Below, piece after piece: positions 1-6,842 of a stretch of 15,307 nt of DNA; within the stretch, counting starts at the first letter, position 1; each line of letters begins with the position of its first letter. This DNA is from Gammaproteobacteria bacterium (lineage in GTDB: Bacteria > Pseudomonadota > Gammaproteobacteria > Pseudomonadales > Pseudohongiellaceae). The stretch covers positions 1,016 through 16,322 of the forward strand of contig DORE01000168.1 of NCBI GenBank assembly GCA_003514305.1. Reading direction: 5' to 3'. The notes under the pieces were generated by a model, which saw nothing but the letters and a program-made list of their open reading frames with translations, had not been told where the DNA came from and did no database searches. A program made the translations under genes and the position numbers.

Positions 1-563
1 GACATGTTGTTATCGTTGAGTATTACCAGCAAGTTGTCATCGATATGACCTGCGTGATTGAGTGCTTCAAACGCTATCCCCGCGGTCATCGCACCGTCAC
101 CAATTACCGCGATATTGTGTTGCTCCCTGTTTTGAAGTCGACTGGCAACCATCATGCCTAACGCTGCGCTGATCGAGGTGCTGGAGTGACCTACTCCGAA
201 GGTGTCAAATTCACTTTCGCCTCTACTTGGGAAAGCAGCCAGTCCGCCAGCTTGGCGCATGGTGAGCATGCGCTCGCGACGGCCGGTGAGAATCTTATGA
301 GGATAGGCTTGATGCCCCACATCCCAGACCAGCCGATCCGCTGGCGTGTTGAATACATAATGCAGTGCAATGGTAAGCTCTACAACGCCAAGTCCTGCGC
401 CAAAATGTCCACCTGTCTGGCCCACCGAGTAAAGAAGGAACAGGCGCAGTTCGTGCGCAAGGTCTTTCAGTTGGAAGCTCCGCAGTTTTTTCAAGTCTGC
501 TGGGCTGTCAATTGAATCCAGAAGAGGCGTTTCCGGCCTTGTTGTCGGTATTTCTGTTAGCAT
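1..563 (-). CDS. dxs: 1-deoxy-D-xylulose-5-phosphate synthase, N-terminal part (runs off window)
   Basis: DXS condenses pyruvate and glyceraldehyde-3-phosphate into DXP, the first step of the cytosolic MEP isoprenoid pathway, using thiamine diphosphate. I translated the reverse strand from the ATG at 563-561. The frame stays open to base 1, giving 187 complete codons of a protein that is usually about 620-640 residues. Visible family hallmarks are TGGHF around residues 50-54 (with the conserved catalytic-site His), the block VWDVGHQAYPHKILTGRR (79-96), DTFGVGHSSTSISAALGM (120-137), and the thiamine-diphosphate motif GDGAMTAG (155-162). The Shine-Dalgarno is poor (GAAAG only a few bases upstream), but no better start exists and the N-terminus aligns in length with known DXS. 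It lies 93 bp downstream of ispA on the same strand, the common xseB-ispA-dxs order. No frameshift is seen. The C-terminal transketolase domains lie outside the window. Confidence 0.97.
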   Translation of the reverse strand, partial: MLTEIPTTRPETPLLDSIDSPADLKKLRSFQLKDLAHELRLFLLYSVGQTGGHFGAGLGVVELTIALHYVFNTPADRLVWDVGHQAYPHKILTGRRERMLTMRQAGGLAAFPSRGESEFDTFGVGHSSTSISAALGMMVASRLQNREQHNIAVIGDGAMTAGIAFEALNHAGHIDDNLLVILNDNNM

Positions 564-656
564 CTTTCTATTTGATCGCGAGACAGGGTAGTTTTCAACC
601 AATTATGTGTTTTACTTTGGGGCGAGTGACGCAATCTAGCGAGCTATCAAGATCGA

Positions 657-1553
657 TTAGTTCGCTCTGTTGGTGATGAATGTTGCGAGCTCTCTAAGCA
701 GATCGGCCTCGGAGCTGAAGTTACTGAGCGCGGAGACTGCGTTGTCTGTCAGCTTGGATGCTTTGCTTTTAGCTTGTTCTAGGCCCAGCAGAGACACATA
801 GGTAATTTTGTCATTGTGCCGATCTGATCCCTGGGGCTTACCCAATGATTCTGTGTCTCCTGTCACATCAAGAATGTCATCCTGAATCTGGAACGCCAAA
901 CCGATACAATCGGCATATCGCTTAAAGTCTTCTAGCTGGCGGTTCGTGACGCCAGCGACAGAGTGGGCACCGAGCAGGACGCTCGCGCGGATCAGCGCTC
1001 CTGTTTTGAGACGGTGCAGTGCTTCGAGAGCCTGCAAGGAAGATTGGCTGCCGGTGGCGCGGAAGTCGAGGCATTGCCCGCCGGCCATGCCATTCGCGCC
1101 GACCGCCGCTGCTAGGGTCTGTATCTGCATGAGTTGGGCTCTCGCCGGTCTAGACGGGGAAGTTCTTGCCAGGACGGTGAAAGCCAGGCTTTGCAGGGCG
1201 TCACCGGCAAGTATGGCGACGGCTTCATTAAATGCGATGTGAGTGGTGGCTTTGCCCCGACGCAGATCATCATCGTCCATAGCAGGCAGGTCGTCGTGCA
1301 CCAGAGAATAGCTATGGATGAATTCCACAGCGGCGGCGGGTTGATCAGCGTCTACAATGTCTCCGCCCAGCGCCTGATTCACGCCATAGACGAGAACCGG
1401 GCGTACCCGTTTGCCGCCACCAAGGCAAGCGTAAGCCATGGCTTCCTGAAGAGAATGGCAAGCTTCACATTGCTTTATTTCATCAGAAAGCACTGCTTCA
1501 ATGCGGCGTTGGCAGCTCTCAAGAAAGCGAGCTAGCTTGGACGGCGAATCCAT
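657..1553 (-). CDS. ispA: Farnesyl diphosphate synthase (geranyltranstransferase)
   Basis: IspA adds isopentenyl diphosphate to dimethylallyl and geranyl diphosphate to give C15 farnesyl diphosphate, the precursor of undecaprenyl phosphate, quinone tails and hemes. The 298-residue product has the first aspartate-rich motif DDLPAMDDDD (87-96) preceded by IHSYSLVH, the GGGKRVRP block (45-52), GMAGGQCLDF (155-164), KTGALI (183-188) and the second aspartate motif DDILD (225-229). All are typical of bacterial short-chain prenyl synthases. A longer in-frame start at 1610 would add 19 basic residues and overlap xseB by 47 nt. The ATG at 1553 is preferred because a TGAGG ribosome-binding site overlaps the xseB stop about 9 nt upstream, and because 298 residues is the usual length. 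It lies 10 bp after xseB, so the two are surely co-transcribed, with dxs next. Confidence 0.96.
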   Translation of the reverse strand: MDSPSKLARFLESCQRRIEAVLSDEIKQCEACHSLQEAMAYACLGGGKRVRPVLVYGVNQALGGDIVDADQPAAAVEFIHSYSLVHDDLPAMDDDDLRRGKATTHIAFNEAVAILAGDALQSLAFTVLARTSPSRPARAQLMQIQTLAAAVGANGMAGGQCLDFRATGSQSSLQALEALHRLKTGALIRASVLLGAHSVAGVTNRQLEDFKRYADCIGLAFQIQDDILDVTGDTESLGKPQGSDRHNDKITYVSLLGLEQAKSKASKLTDNAVSALSNFSSEADLLRELATFITNRAN

Positions 1554-1563
1554 TGACTTTACC

Positions 1564-1803
1564 TCAGTCTTCGTCTTCCATTTTGAACGCTTCAGTCTTA
1601 CCATTTTCATTCAGCAAAATCTGGACCTTTTGTTCCGCTTTCTGCAGAGCCGTTTGACATTCACGGGTCAGTTTGATGCCTTTTTCAAAGGCTTTCATCG
1701 AATCCTCAAGGCTTAGTTCCCCCTCTTCCATTAAATTGACCAATCGCTCTAATTCTCCTAAGGCTTCTTCAAAATTTAATTCGGGTTGTTGCTTGCTGGT
1801 CAT
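1564..1803 (-). CDS. xseB: Exodeoxyribonuclease VII small subunit
   Basis: XseB is the small helical subunit of exonuclease VII. It coats the coiled-coil arm of XseA in the cytoplasmic single-strand DNA exonuclease. The 79-residue product has the family pattern: FEEALGELERLVNLMEEGEL (11-30), then SLEDSMKAFEKGIKL (31-45), then QKAEQKVQILL (54-64), with an acidic tail. This matches the roughly 80-residue E. coli protein nearly end to end. An in-frame ATG four codons upstream (1815) is possible. I chose 1803 because GGAAA sits about 7 nt upstream, while the upstream ATG has no ribosome-binding site. It is the first gene of the minus-strand xseB-ispA-dxs group. xseA is not in the window, which is usual for gammaproteobacteria. 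Confidence 0.95.
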   Translation of the reverse strand: MTSKQQPELNFEEALGELERLVNLMEEGELSLEDSMKAFEKGIKLTRECQTALQKAEQKVQILLNENGKTEAFKMEDED

Positions 1804-2202
1804 AATGGTTTCCATGATTAAGTGGTTGTGGCCGCCCCACTCAAGCTTCCTACTTTCACGCTGGGTGCTGTCTCGGTATCGTGCTTATCGATTACGTTGG
1901 CAGAGCATCGGGCTTGAGATTAATTCTACCGCAGCAGATTTCAAGTTGGTATGCAGCGTGAGACCCGGTTTTGCTCCCGGGTGCGACGCATTGGCTCAGC
2001 TCACTAAAGCAAGCCTTCCCCAGAGCCATGTTAAGAGCATGGATCTACAAGATTTTCCACAGTTGACTGAACGGGGCTGTGCAACTTATCCTCGGCACAT
2101 TCCTGAGCTTGGCGGCATTTCAGGTTTTTGAAACCGGTAGGGTCAGCCGCGGCATTGTTTGATTCGACGATCATTGATAACTAATAGAAAAGAGAAAGGT
2201 TT
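1804..2202. other. Divergent intergenic spacer, xseB / MAPEG
   Basis: This stretch of about 400 bp separates the minus-strand xseB operon from the plus-strand MAPEG gene, and presumably holds promoters for both. I see no convincing gene. A plus-strand frame runs through it to 2131 but has no ribosome-binding site, no recognisable protein and overlaps xseB antisense. Visible elements are a GC-rich inverted repeat (ACCCGG with CCGGGT near 1960-1985, not followed by a T-run), a TTTTCCACA at 2053-2061 that fits the loose DnaA-box consensus, and a candidate sigma70 promoter at 2063-2092. I found no good promoter for xseB by eye. Confidence 0.6.
2063..2092 (+). promoter_or_regulatory. Candidate sigma70 promoter for MAPEG gene
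   Basis: TTGACT at 2063-2068 (5 of 6 to the -35 consensus) is followed after 18 bp by TATCCT at 2087-2092 (4 of 6 to the -10 consensus). It would give a leader of about 100 nt before the gene at 2203. This was found by eye and is only a candidate. Confidence 0.25.
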
Positions 2203-2586
2203 ATGGAATACGTTGTGCTGGTTATCCTCATTACACTCGTTGAATATGTCGTTTTTGGTATTCTAGTCGGACGTGCTCGAGCAAAGTACAACTGTCCTGC
2301 GCCCGCGGTATCCGGTGACCCAATCTTTGAACGGTATTATCGCGTCCACATCAACACCTCCGAGCAACTGCTGATCTTCATACCAGCCATCGTCATTTAT
2401 GGGCAGTACGGAAACCCTATTATCGCTGCTGCGGTAGGGCTGGTGTTTCCTGCCTCAAGGATTATTTATCTGCGGACATATCTCGCGGATCCCGCTAAGC
2501 GAGGAGTTGGGTTTTTGCCGGGATTCCTTGCTATTGCTTATTTGCTGGGTGGCGGTCTAGTTGAGGTTTTCAGTAGCATCCCATAG
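2203..2586 (+). CDS. MAPEG-family integral membrane protein
   Basis: This is a 127-residue inner-membrane protein with about four hydrophobic helices (approximately 3-23, 54-68, 72-90 and 103-123). The core block ERYYRVHINTSEQ (43-55), preceded by GRARAKYNCPAPAVSGDP (23-40), is the conserved loop of the MAPEG superfamily (membrane-associated proteins in eicosanoid and glutathione metabolism). In eukaryotic members this region binds glutathione. The substrate of bacterial MAPEG proteins is mostly unknown, so glutathione transferase or peroxidase activity here is only inference. The start is well supported: AAAGG lies 5 nt before the ATG. It stands alone between the xseB operon (divergent) and the opp operon (same strand, 212 bp downstream), and nothing links it to either. 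Confidence 0.87.
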   Translation: MEYVVLVILITLVEYVVFGILVGRARAKYNCPAPAVSGDPIFERYYRVHINTSEQLLIFIPAIVIYGQYGNPIIAAAVGLVFPASRIIYLRTYLADPAKRGVGFLPGFLAIAYLLGGGLVEVFSSIP

Positions 2587-2638
2587 AAACTTCTAGCACA
2601 GCACATTCGCTTGCTGTTTAGGATCACTCATTATTGGT

Positions 2639-2686
2639 TCTGGCGGGTGGTAGACTTATTGCCCTCCCATTACTCGTGACGCCAGA
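2639..2686. repeat. 7-bp inverted repeat upstream of the oppA -10
   Basis: TCTGGCG at 2639-2645 is the exact reverse complement of CGCCAGA at 2680-2686, with 34 bp between. The right arm ends 7 bp before the candidate -10 hexamer of the opp operon. It could be a split operator or a coincidence; the long spacing makes a simple transcription terminator for the MAPEG gene unlikely. Confidence 0.3.
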
Positions 2687-2693
2687 CTGAGCG

Positions 2694-2699
2694 TATAAT
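2694..2699 (+). promoter_or_regulatory. Candidate -10 element for the opp operon
   Basis: There is a perfect TATAAT hexamer about 100 bp before the oppA start. No good -35 hexamer stands at 16-18 bp upstream, and the extended TG motif is absent. If it is used, it probably depends on an activator. It would give a leader of about 95 nt that includes the 2736-2770 hairpin. Confidence 0.35.
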
Positions 2700-2735
2700 T
2701 CAGCTAATCGACGGCCTCCTACTCAGCGGAATTTT

Positions 2736-2770
2736 GCACTCTGCCTGATGGTTGTGAGCACCAGAGTGCT
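2736..2770 (+). promoter_or_regulatory. oppA leader: competing hairpins ahead of the ribosome-binding site
   Basis: GCACTCTG at 2736-2743 pairs perfectly with CAGAGTGC at 2762-2769 (8 bp, 18-nt loop). Alternatively AGCAC at 2757-2761 pairs with GTGCT at 2766-2770 around a CAGA tetraloop. The two foldings share the 3' arm, so they exclude one another. The structure ends 15 nt before the AAGGAGG ribosome-binding site of oppA. Translational or RNA-binding control of the operon is a plausible role but is not shown. Confidence 0.4.
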
Positions 2771-2798
2771 AGGGTATTCTCGGCCAAGGAGGCGGGTT

Positions 2799-4529
2799 AT
2801 GTCAGGTCCCAGTTTCAACTCTCAGTCAGTAGACGATGGTTTCTTACGTTCAGCTGGTGGGCAACTTGCCAAGTTCGCAGTCTATGCCTTAACCGGCTTT
2901 GCCCTTTTGATTTACTTGCTGTCTGTTTTGGCCGGAGAGGCCAGCAGCATTGCATCTGGCAACGCAATTGATTTCCAAGCCAACGCTATTACGATCGCAC
3001 TCAGAGAAGAGCCGCCACAGCTAGATGCTAATCGAGCAACTGACGCGTCCAGCAATGTGGTCCTGGCACATGTTATGGAAGGTCTGTTGGGTTATGACAT
3101 TGACGCCCAGTTGGTGCCAGGGGTCGCTGAGCGTCACGAAATTCGGGAAGAAGGCGCAACGTTCTGGTTACGAGAAGATGCACTTTGGAGTGACGGTGTG
3201 CAAGTTACTGCCCGTGATTTTGTCTTTTCATGGAAGCGTGTGGTGGACCCAGAAACTGCTTCACAGTATGCCTTCATTCTCTATCCTATTAAGAACGCTG
3301 AGGCGATAAACCGGGGAGAGTTGCCGGTTTCTGCGCTGGGCGTCCGCGCGAGAAGTGAACGAATCTTGGAGGTAGATTTCGAGCGCCCTACTCCGTACTT
3401 TGACAAGTTGGTGGCTTATTTGACTTATTTCCCGGTGCGTGAAGACTTCTTCAAAAGCACAAATGGTCGCTACGGAGCCGACGCTGATATGCTGCTGTAC
3501 AACGGAGCTTACGTCCTGACCGACTGGGTGCACGGCTCTACCATGACCTGGGTGAAAAATAGCCAGTATTGGAATCGTGAAAATAAGGGTTTCCTGGATG
3601 AAATTCGAATAGGTTATATCACTCAGGATATCAATGCGAAGTTGAATTTGTTCAAGGATGGGCAAATCGTCGATACGCATTTGCTGTCGCCGATGTTGCC
3701 TACTGCCATGGAGCAGCGCTGGCAGATAGATCGCTCTATGGACGGTGCCGTTTTCTTTTTAGAATTCAATCACCGCGATGATCGCATTACTCAGAATAAA
3801 AACTTTCGCCGAGCTCTCCAGCTGGCGCAGGACCCAAACGAACTGGTCTATAAGGTTTTGAAAGAGCCCAGCTATCTGCCGGGGGTCAGCTTGTTCCCCG
3901 CCTGGCTGTCGGGGGTCTCTGAGTCGTTCCAAAAAGAGTATCCTCCAGTGCAGCATCAAGTAAATGTCGAGAAAGCGCGCGAACATCTGGAGCTGGCGCG
4001 ACAGGAGCTTGGCCTTGAAAGTTTTCCGCCATTAATGATGCTGGCCGGTGACACCCCGATTGGTCTGCTCTCCGCTGAATATTATCAGCAACTATTTCGA
4101 AAGCACTTGGGATTGGAGTTTCGCATTGATGTGCAGATTTTCAAGCAGCGGCTTGAGAAGATGAGGCAGGGCGACTTCGATATCGTGCTGTCGGGTTGGG
4201 GTCCCGACTACAACGACGTCTTAACTTTTGGCGATTTGTTTTCGTCGTGGAATTTGCAGAATCGGGGACGATACAGCAATCAGGAAATGGATGCCCTGAT
4301 TCGCACTGCACAATCAGAACTGGATGTCCATAAGCGTATGGATGCGTTTGGGGAAATTCAGCGTTTGCTCTATGAGGACGTGGTGATTCTCCCCATGTAT
4401 GAACGAGGATTTTCCTTCGTTGTAGATCCTCGTTTGAAAGGTTTCAGGCGGCGCTCGGTAGGTCCTGAAGTTGATTATAACTATGCTTACGTTGAAGAGC
4501 TTTCTGACTTGACTATTGATCTTCAATAA
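2799..4529 (+). CDS. oppA: Peptide ABC transporter substrate-binding protein, OppA-type, membrane-anchored
   Basis: This is a periplasmic family 5 solute-binding protein that would capture peptides and deliver them to the OppBC channel. The 576-residue product shows the SBP_bac_5 pattern: ITIALREEPPQLDANRATD (64-82), VMEGLLGYD (92-100), then the block from 3172 onward with ALWSDGVQVTARDFVFSWKRVVDPETAS, and later YNGAYVLTDWVHGS and DFDIVLSGWGPDYND. Start choice: an ATG at 2748 lacks a ribosome-binding site, whereas AAGGAGG stands 6 nt before the ATG at 2799. The N-terminus is unusual: about 24 polar residues, then one hydrophobic helix (approximately 25-45) with no lipobox cysteine. The protein may therefore stay tethered to the inner membrane rather than float free, although cleavage after AGEA is possible. 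It is the first gene of the opp operon. The exact peptide preference cannot be read from sequence. Confidence 0.92.
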   Translation: MSGPSFNSQSVDDGFLRSAGGQLAKFAVYALTGFALLIYLLSVLAGEASSIASGNAIDFQANAITIALREEPPQLDANRATDASSNVVLAHVMEGLLGYDIDAQLVPGVAERHEIREEGATFWLREDALWSDGVQVTARDFVFSWKRVVDPETASQYAFILYPIKNAEAINRGELPVSALGVRARSERILEVDFERPTPYFDKLVAYLTYFPVREDFFKSTNGRYGADADMLLYNGAYVLTDWVHGSTMTWVKNSQYWNRENKGFLDEIRIGYITQDINAKLNLFKDGQIVDTHLLSPMLPTAMEQRWQIDRSMDGAVFFLEFNHRDDRITQNKNFRRALQLAQDPNELVYKVLKEPSYLPGVSLFPAWLSGVSESFQKEYPPVQHQVNVEKAREHLELARQELGLESFPPLMMLAGDTPIGLLSAEYYQQLFRKHLGLEFRIDVQIFKQRLEKMRQGDFDIVLSGWGPDYNDVLTFGDLFSSWNLQNRGRYSNQEMDALIRTAQSELDVHKRMDAFGEIQRLLYEDVVILPMYERGFSFVVDPRLKGFRRRSVGPEVDYNYAYVEELSDLTIDLQ

Positions 4530-4545
4530 CCGGCCTCGCTGAATT

Positions 4546-5481
4546 ATGTTGCTTTATATTCTGAAACGCGTCTTCCAGGGGTTCATTACCGTTTGGTTTA
4601 TTGCTACTGCAACATTTTTTGCCATGCATAATGTGCCAGGTGATCCGCTTACGAATGATCGAGCGATGACTGAAACCACGCGTGCCAATCTTGAAGCCAA
4701 ATACGGGCTTGATGAGCCCGTGAGCACGCAATACCTAATCTTTTTGCGAAACCTTGCGCGCGGGGATTTTGGAATATCCTTCGTGCAGGAGAATCGAGAG
4801 GTAAATGACATTATTCGTGAGCACTTTCCGGTGTCTGCGATCTTAGGTGTTCTCTCTGTGGTGTTCGCAGCGACAGGCGGGGTATTGTTTGGTGCGCTCA
4901 CTGCACTTTACCGGAACCGATTGCCAGACTATCTCATTATGTTTTTGGTGATACTGGGTATCTCGGTACCTAGTTTTGTCGTCGCAGCTTTGAGTCAGCT
5001 CAGTCTCGTAAGCTTGAATACTCTGTTGGGGTTTACGGTTCTTCCGGTCGCGGGGTGGGGCACCGTAATGCATATGCTCATGCCAGCTCTGGTATTAGGG
5101 TTAAGCACAATGGCTTATCTCACCCGTTTGATGCGCTCTTCGATGTTAGAAGTGACCAGTTCAGATTATGTCCGCACAGCTAAATCAAAGGGGGTACCGC
5201 CGACCAGGATCTTCACCAGGCATCAGCTGCGTAATGCCATCCTGCCAGTAGTGACAGTGCTTGGGCCAGCTATCGCTGCGATTACTACGGGCGGATTCGT
5301 GGTCGAGCTGGTGTTTGCCATCCCAGGCCTAGGTCGCTACTTCGTCGAAGCAGTTCAGCAACTAGATTACACAGTGATCATGGGCACGACGGTGTTCTAT
5401 GGCGCCTTTTTGGTGTTCATGGTGATTTTAGTAGACGTTGTTTACGGTTTCGTTGACCCCAGAGTGAGTCTAGACGCATGA
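4546..5481 (+). CDS. oppB: Oligopeptide ABC transporter permease, OppB-type
   Basis: This is one of the two membrane subunits that form the peptide channel. The 311-residue length is normal for OppB/DppB. It begins MLLYILKRVFQGFITVWFIA, the usual first transmembrane helix, followed by the family block FFAMHNVPGDPL (24-35) and YGLDEPVSTQYLIFLRNLARGDFGIS (53-78). The coupling-helix EAA motif is at 208-234 (YVRTAKSKG through RNAILP), and the C-terminus has the typical VDPRV. About six transmembrane helices are visible. It starts 16 bp after oppA without a clear ribosome-binding site, so translation is probably coupled. Its stop overlaps the oppC start by 4 nt (ATGA). Confidence 0.94.
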   Translation: MLLYILKRVFQGFITVWFIATATFFAMHNVPGDPLTNDRAMTETTRANLEAKYGLDEPVSTQYLIFLRNLARGDFGISFVQENREVNDIIREHFPVSAILGVLSVVFAATGGVLFGALTALYRNRLPDYLIMFLVILGISVPSFVVAALSQLSLVSLNTLLGFTVLPVAGWGTVMHMLMPALVLGLSTMAYLTRLMRSSMLEVTSSDYVRTAKSKGVPPTRIFTRHQLRNAILPVVTVLGPAIAAITTGGFVVELVFAIPGLGRYFVEAVQQLDYTVIMGTTVFYGAFLVFMVILVDVVYGFVDPRVSLDA

Positions 5482-6842
5482 ATGAAATCAGCGCTTCAAG
5501 TTTTGAACCCCTCTCAGGTCAACAGCAGAGCCAGGTAATTGCCCGGCCTTCCTTGTCGTATTGGCAGGACGCCTGGAATCGCTTGCAGACCAACAAAAGG
5601 GCACTGGTGTCCCTTTACATCGTAATTGGACTGCTCCTATTTACCTTGGTCGGGCCGTTGATCTGGCCAGTCGATCCTGCGATGCAGGACATCGATCAAA
5701 TCAGTCAGCCTCCCGGAGCAGACCGAACGGCCATTATTGTCCCAGACTACGAGCCCTGGTTCGGTACTCCAGGGCGTCCGGACAGCGGTTTACAGCTTGC
5801 CGAGAAAGCCACGAGTCAGGCGGTGCGTCTGCAGTGGGAAATTCTGGACGGCGCCAGCGGCCACCGGGTGTATCGCAACTTGTTCCCGATAGGGCCTGAA
5901 CTTTCCTATGGAATTCCTATTGCCGAATTCCTGAATAATGACACGCTTTATTTCGAGGACCGCTTGGATCTTCAGCCTGGTCGTTTTTACTACGTGGTTG
6001 TAGCACTGGATGGACGTGGGCTCATTACGGATCGATACCAATCTATCCCGGTGGACATTGAGCGCGTTACCACGCTTGTTGAGGCTTCAGAGCGAGGGCT
6101 TATTGAAAATGCAGATTCTATGGAGATTGGAGACGAGGTTGCTTTAGCGCTGCATCCGCTTGGTACGGATTATCTGGGGAGGGATTTGTTGGCACGCTTG
6201 ATGGCCGGCGCTCGAGTGTCACTCTTTATCGGGATTGGTGCTCCTTTTCTGTTTGTGCTGTTTGGTGTCGTGTACGGATCTTTTGCCGGGTTTATGGGCG
6301 GTCGTGTTGATCAATTTATGATGAGATTTGCAGATTTTGTCGTGGCGCTGCCTTTTTTGTTGTTTATGATTCTATTCAAAATAGCGTTCGGAATTGGTCC
6401 TGGTGAGAGTGGTGTTTTCCCCATGATGGTCGCGATGGTCGTCCTGTTGTGGCCCGCAACAGCACGACTCGTTAGAGGCCAGATTTTGCAAATAAGAGAA
6501 CAGGGCTTTATCAGCGCCGCTCAGCTCCTTGGGGCCAGCACGCCTTATTTAATCATGCGTCACATGATTCCTAATACTCTCGGTGTAGTTCTGGTCACCG
6601 TTACCTTTGCTATTCCCAGCGCCATTTTTACGGAAGCTTTTCTTTCGTTTATTGGTATGGGTGTTGCGCCGCCGACGCCCTCCTGGGGTTCCATGTCGAA
6701 TGAAGGCATCAAGACTATGCTGACAACTCCGCATGAGCTTTTCTTTCCCGCGCTGTTTATCAGCGCTACAGTGCTCGCTTTTAACCTTTTAGGTGACGGT
6801 TTGCGTGACGCTTTGGATGCCCGCATGAGGAGTGCGGAGTGA
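5478..6842 (+). CDS. oppC: Oligopeptide ABC transporter permease, OppC-type, with extra periplasmic FN3-like domain
   Basis: This is the second membrane subunit of the peptide channel. At 454 residues it is about 150 longer than usual OppC/DppC. The family parts are intact: an N-terminal OppC_N helix (approximately 42-63), HPLGTDYLGRDLLARLMAGA (226-245), the EAA coupling motif around GFISAAQLLGAS to HMIPNTL (343-368), and the typical ending NLLGDGLRDALDARM. The excess lies between the first helix and HPLGTD, in the first periplasmic loop. Residues about 104-196 (5787-6065) read like a fibronectin type III fold: VRLQWEILDGASGHRVYR (116-133), then LYFEDRLDLQPGRFYYVVVA (157-176), then a closing strand. 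Reading frame and base use continue smoothly, so this is not a frameshift artefact. It overlaps oppB by 4 nt and oppD by 4 nt. Confidence 0.92.
   Translation: MNEISASSFEPLSGQQQSQVIARPSLSYWQDAWNRLQTNKRALVSLYIVIGLLLFTLVGPLIWPVDPAMQDIDQISQPPGADRTAIIVPDYEPWFGTPGRPDSGLQLAEKATSQAVRLQWEILDGASGHRVYRNLFPIGPELSYGIPIAEFLNNDTLYFEDRLDLQPGRFYYVVVALDGRGLITDRYQSIPVDIERVTTLVEASERGLIENADSMEIGDEVALALHPLGTDYLGRDLLARLMAGARVSLFIGIGAPFLFVLFGVVYGSFAGFMGGRVDQFMMRFADFVVALPFLLFMILFKIAFGIGPGESGVFPMMVAMVVLLWPATARLVRGQILQIREQGFISAAQLLGASTPYLIMRHMIPNTLGVVLVTVTFAIPSAIFTEAFLSFIGMGVAPPTPSWGSMSNEGIKTMLTTPHELFFPALFISATVLAFNLLGDGLRDALDARMRSAE

Noticed and set aside
186..515. Plus-strand 109-codon open frame
   Set aside because: It lies antisense to the well-conserved dxs coding region; its translation has no family features.
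2053..2061. TTTTCCACA matching a relaxed DnaA box
   Set aside because: It is a single site with no cluster of boxes and no AT-rich unwinding region, so it is not evidence for an origin.
1673..2131. Plus-strand 152-codon open frame reaching into the xseB/MAPEG spacer
   Set aside because: The first part is antisense to xseB, there is no ribosome-binding site at any of its ATGs, and the translation is not recognisable.
3261..3680. Minus-strand 139-codon open frame within oppA
   Set aside because: It is antisense to conserved OppA coding sequence with no family resemblance; the other long antisense frames in the opp genes were rejected for the same reason.
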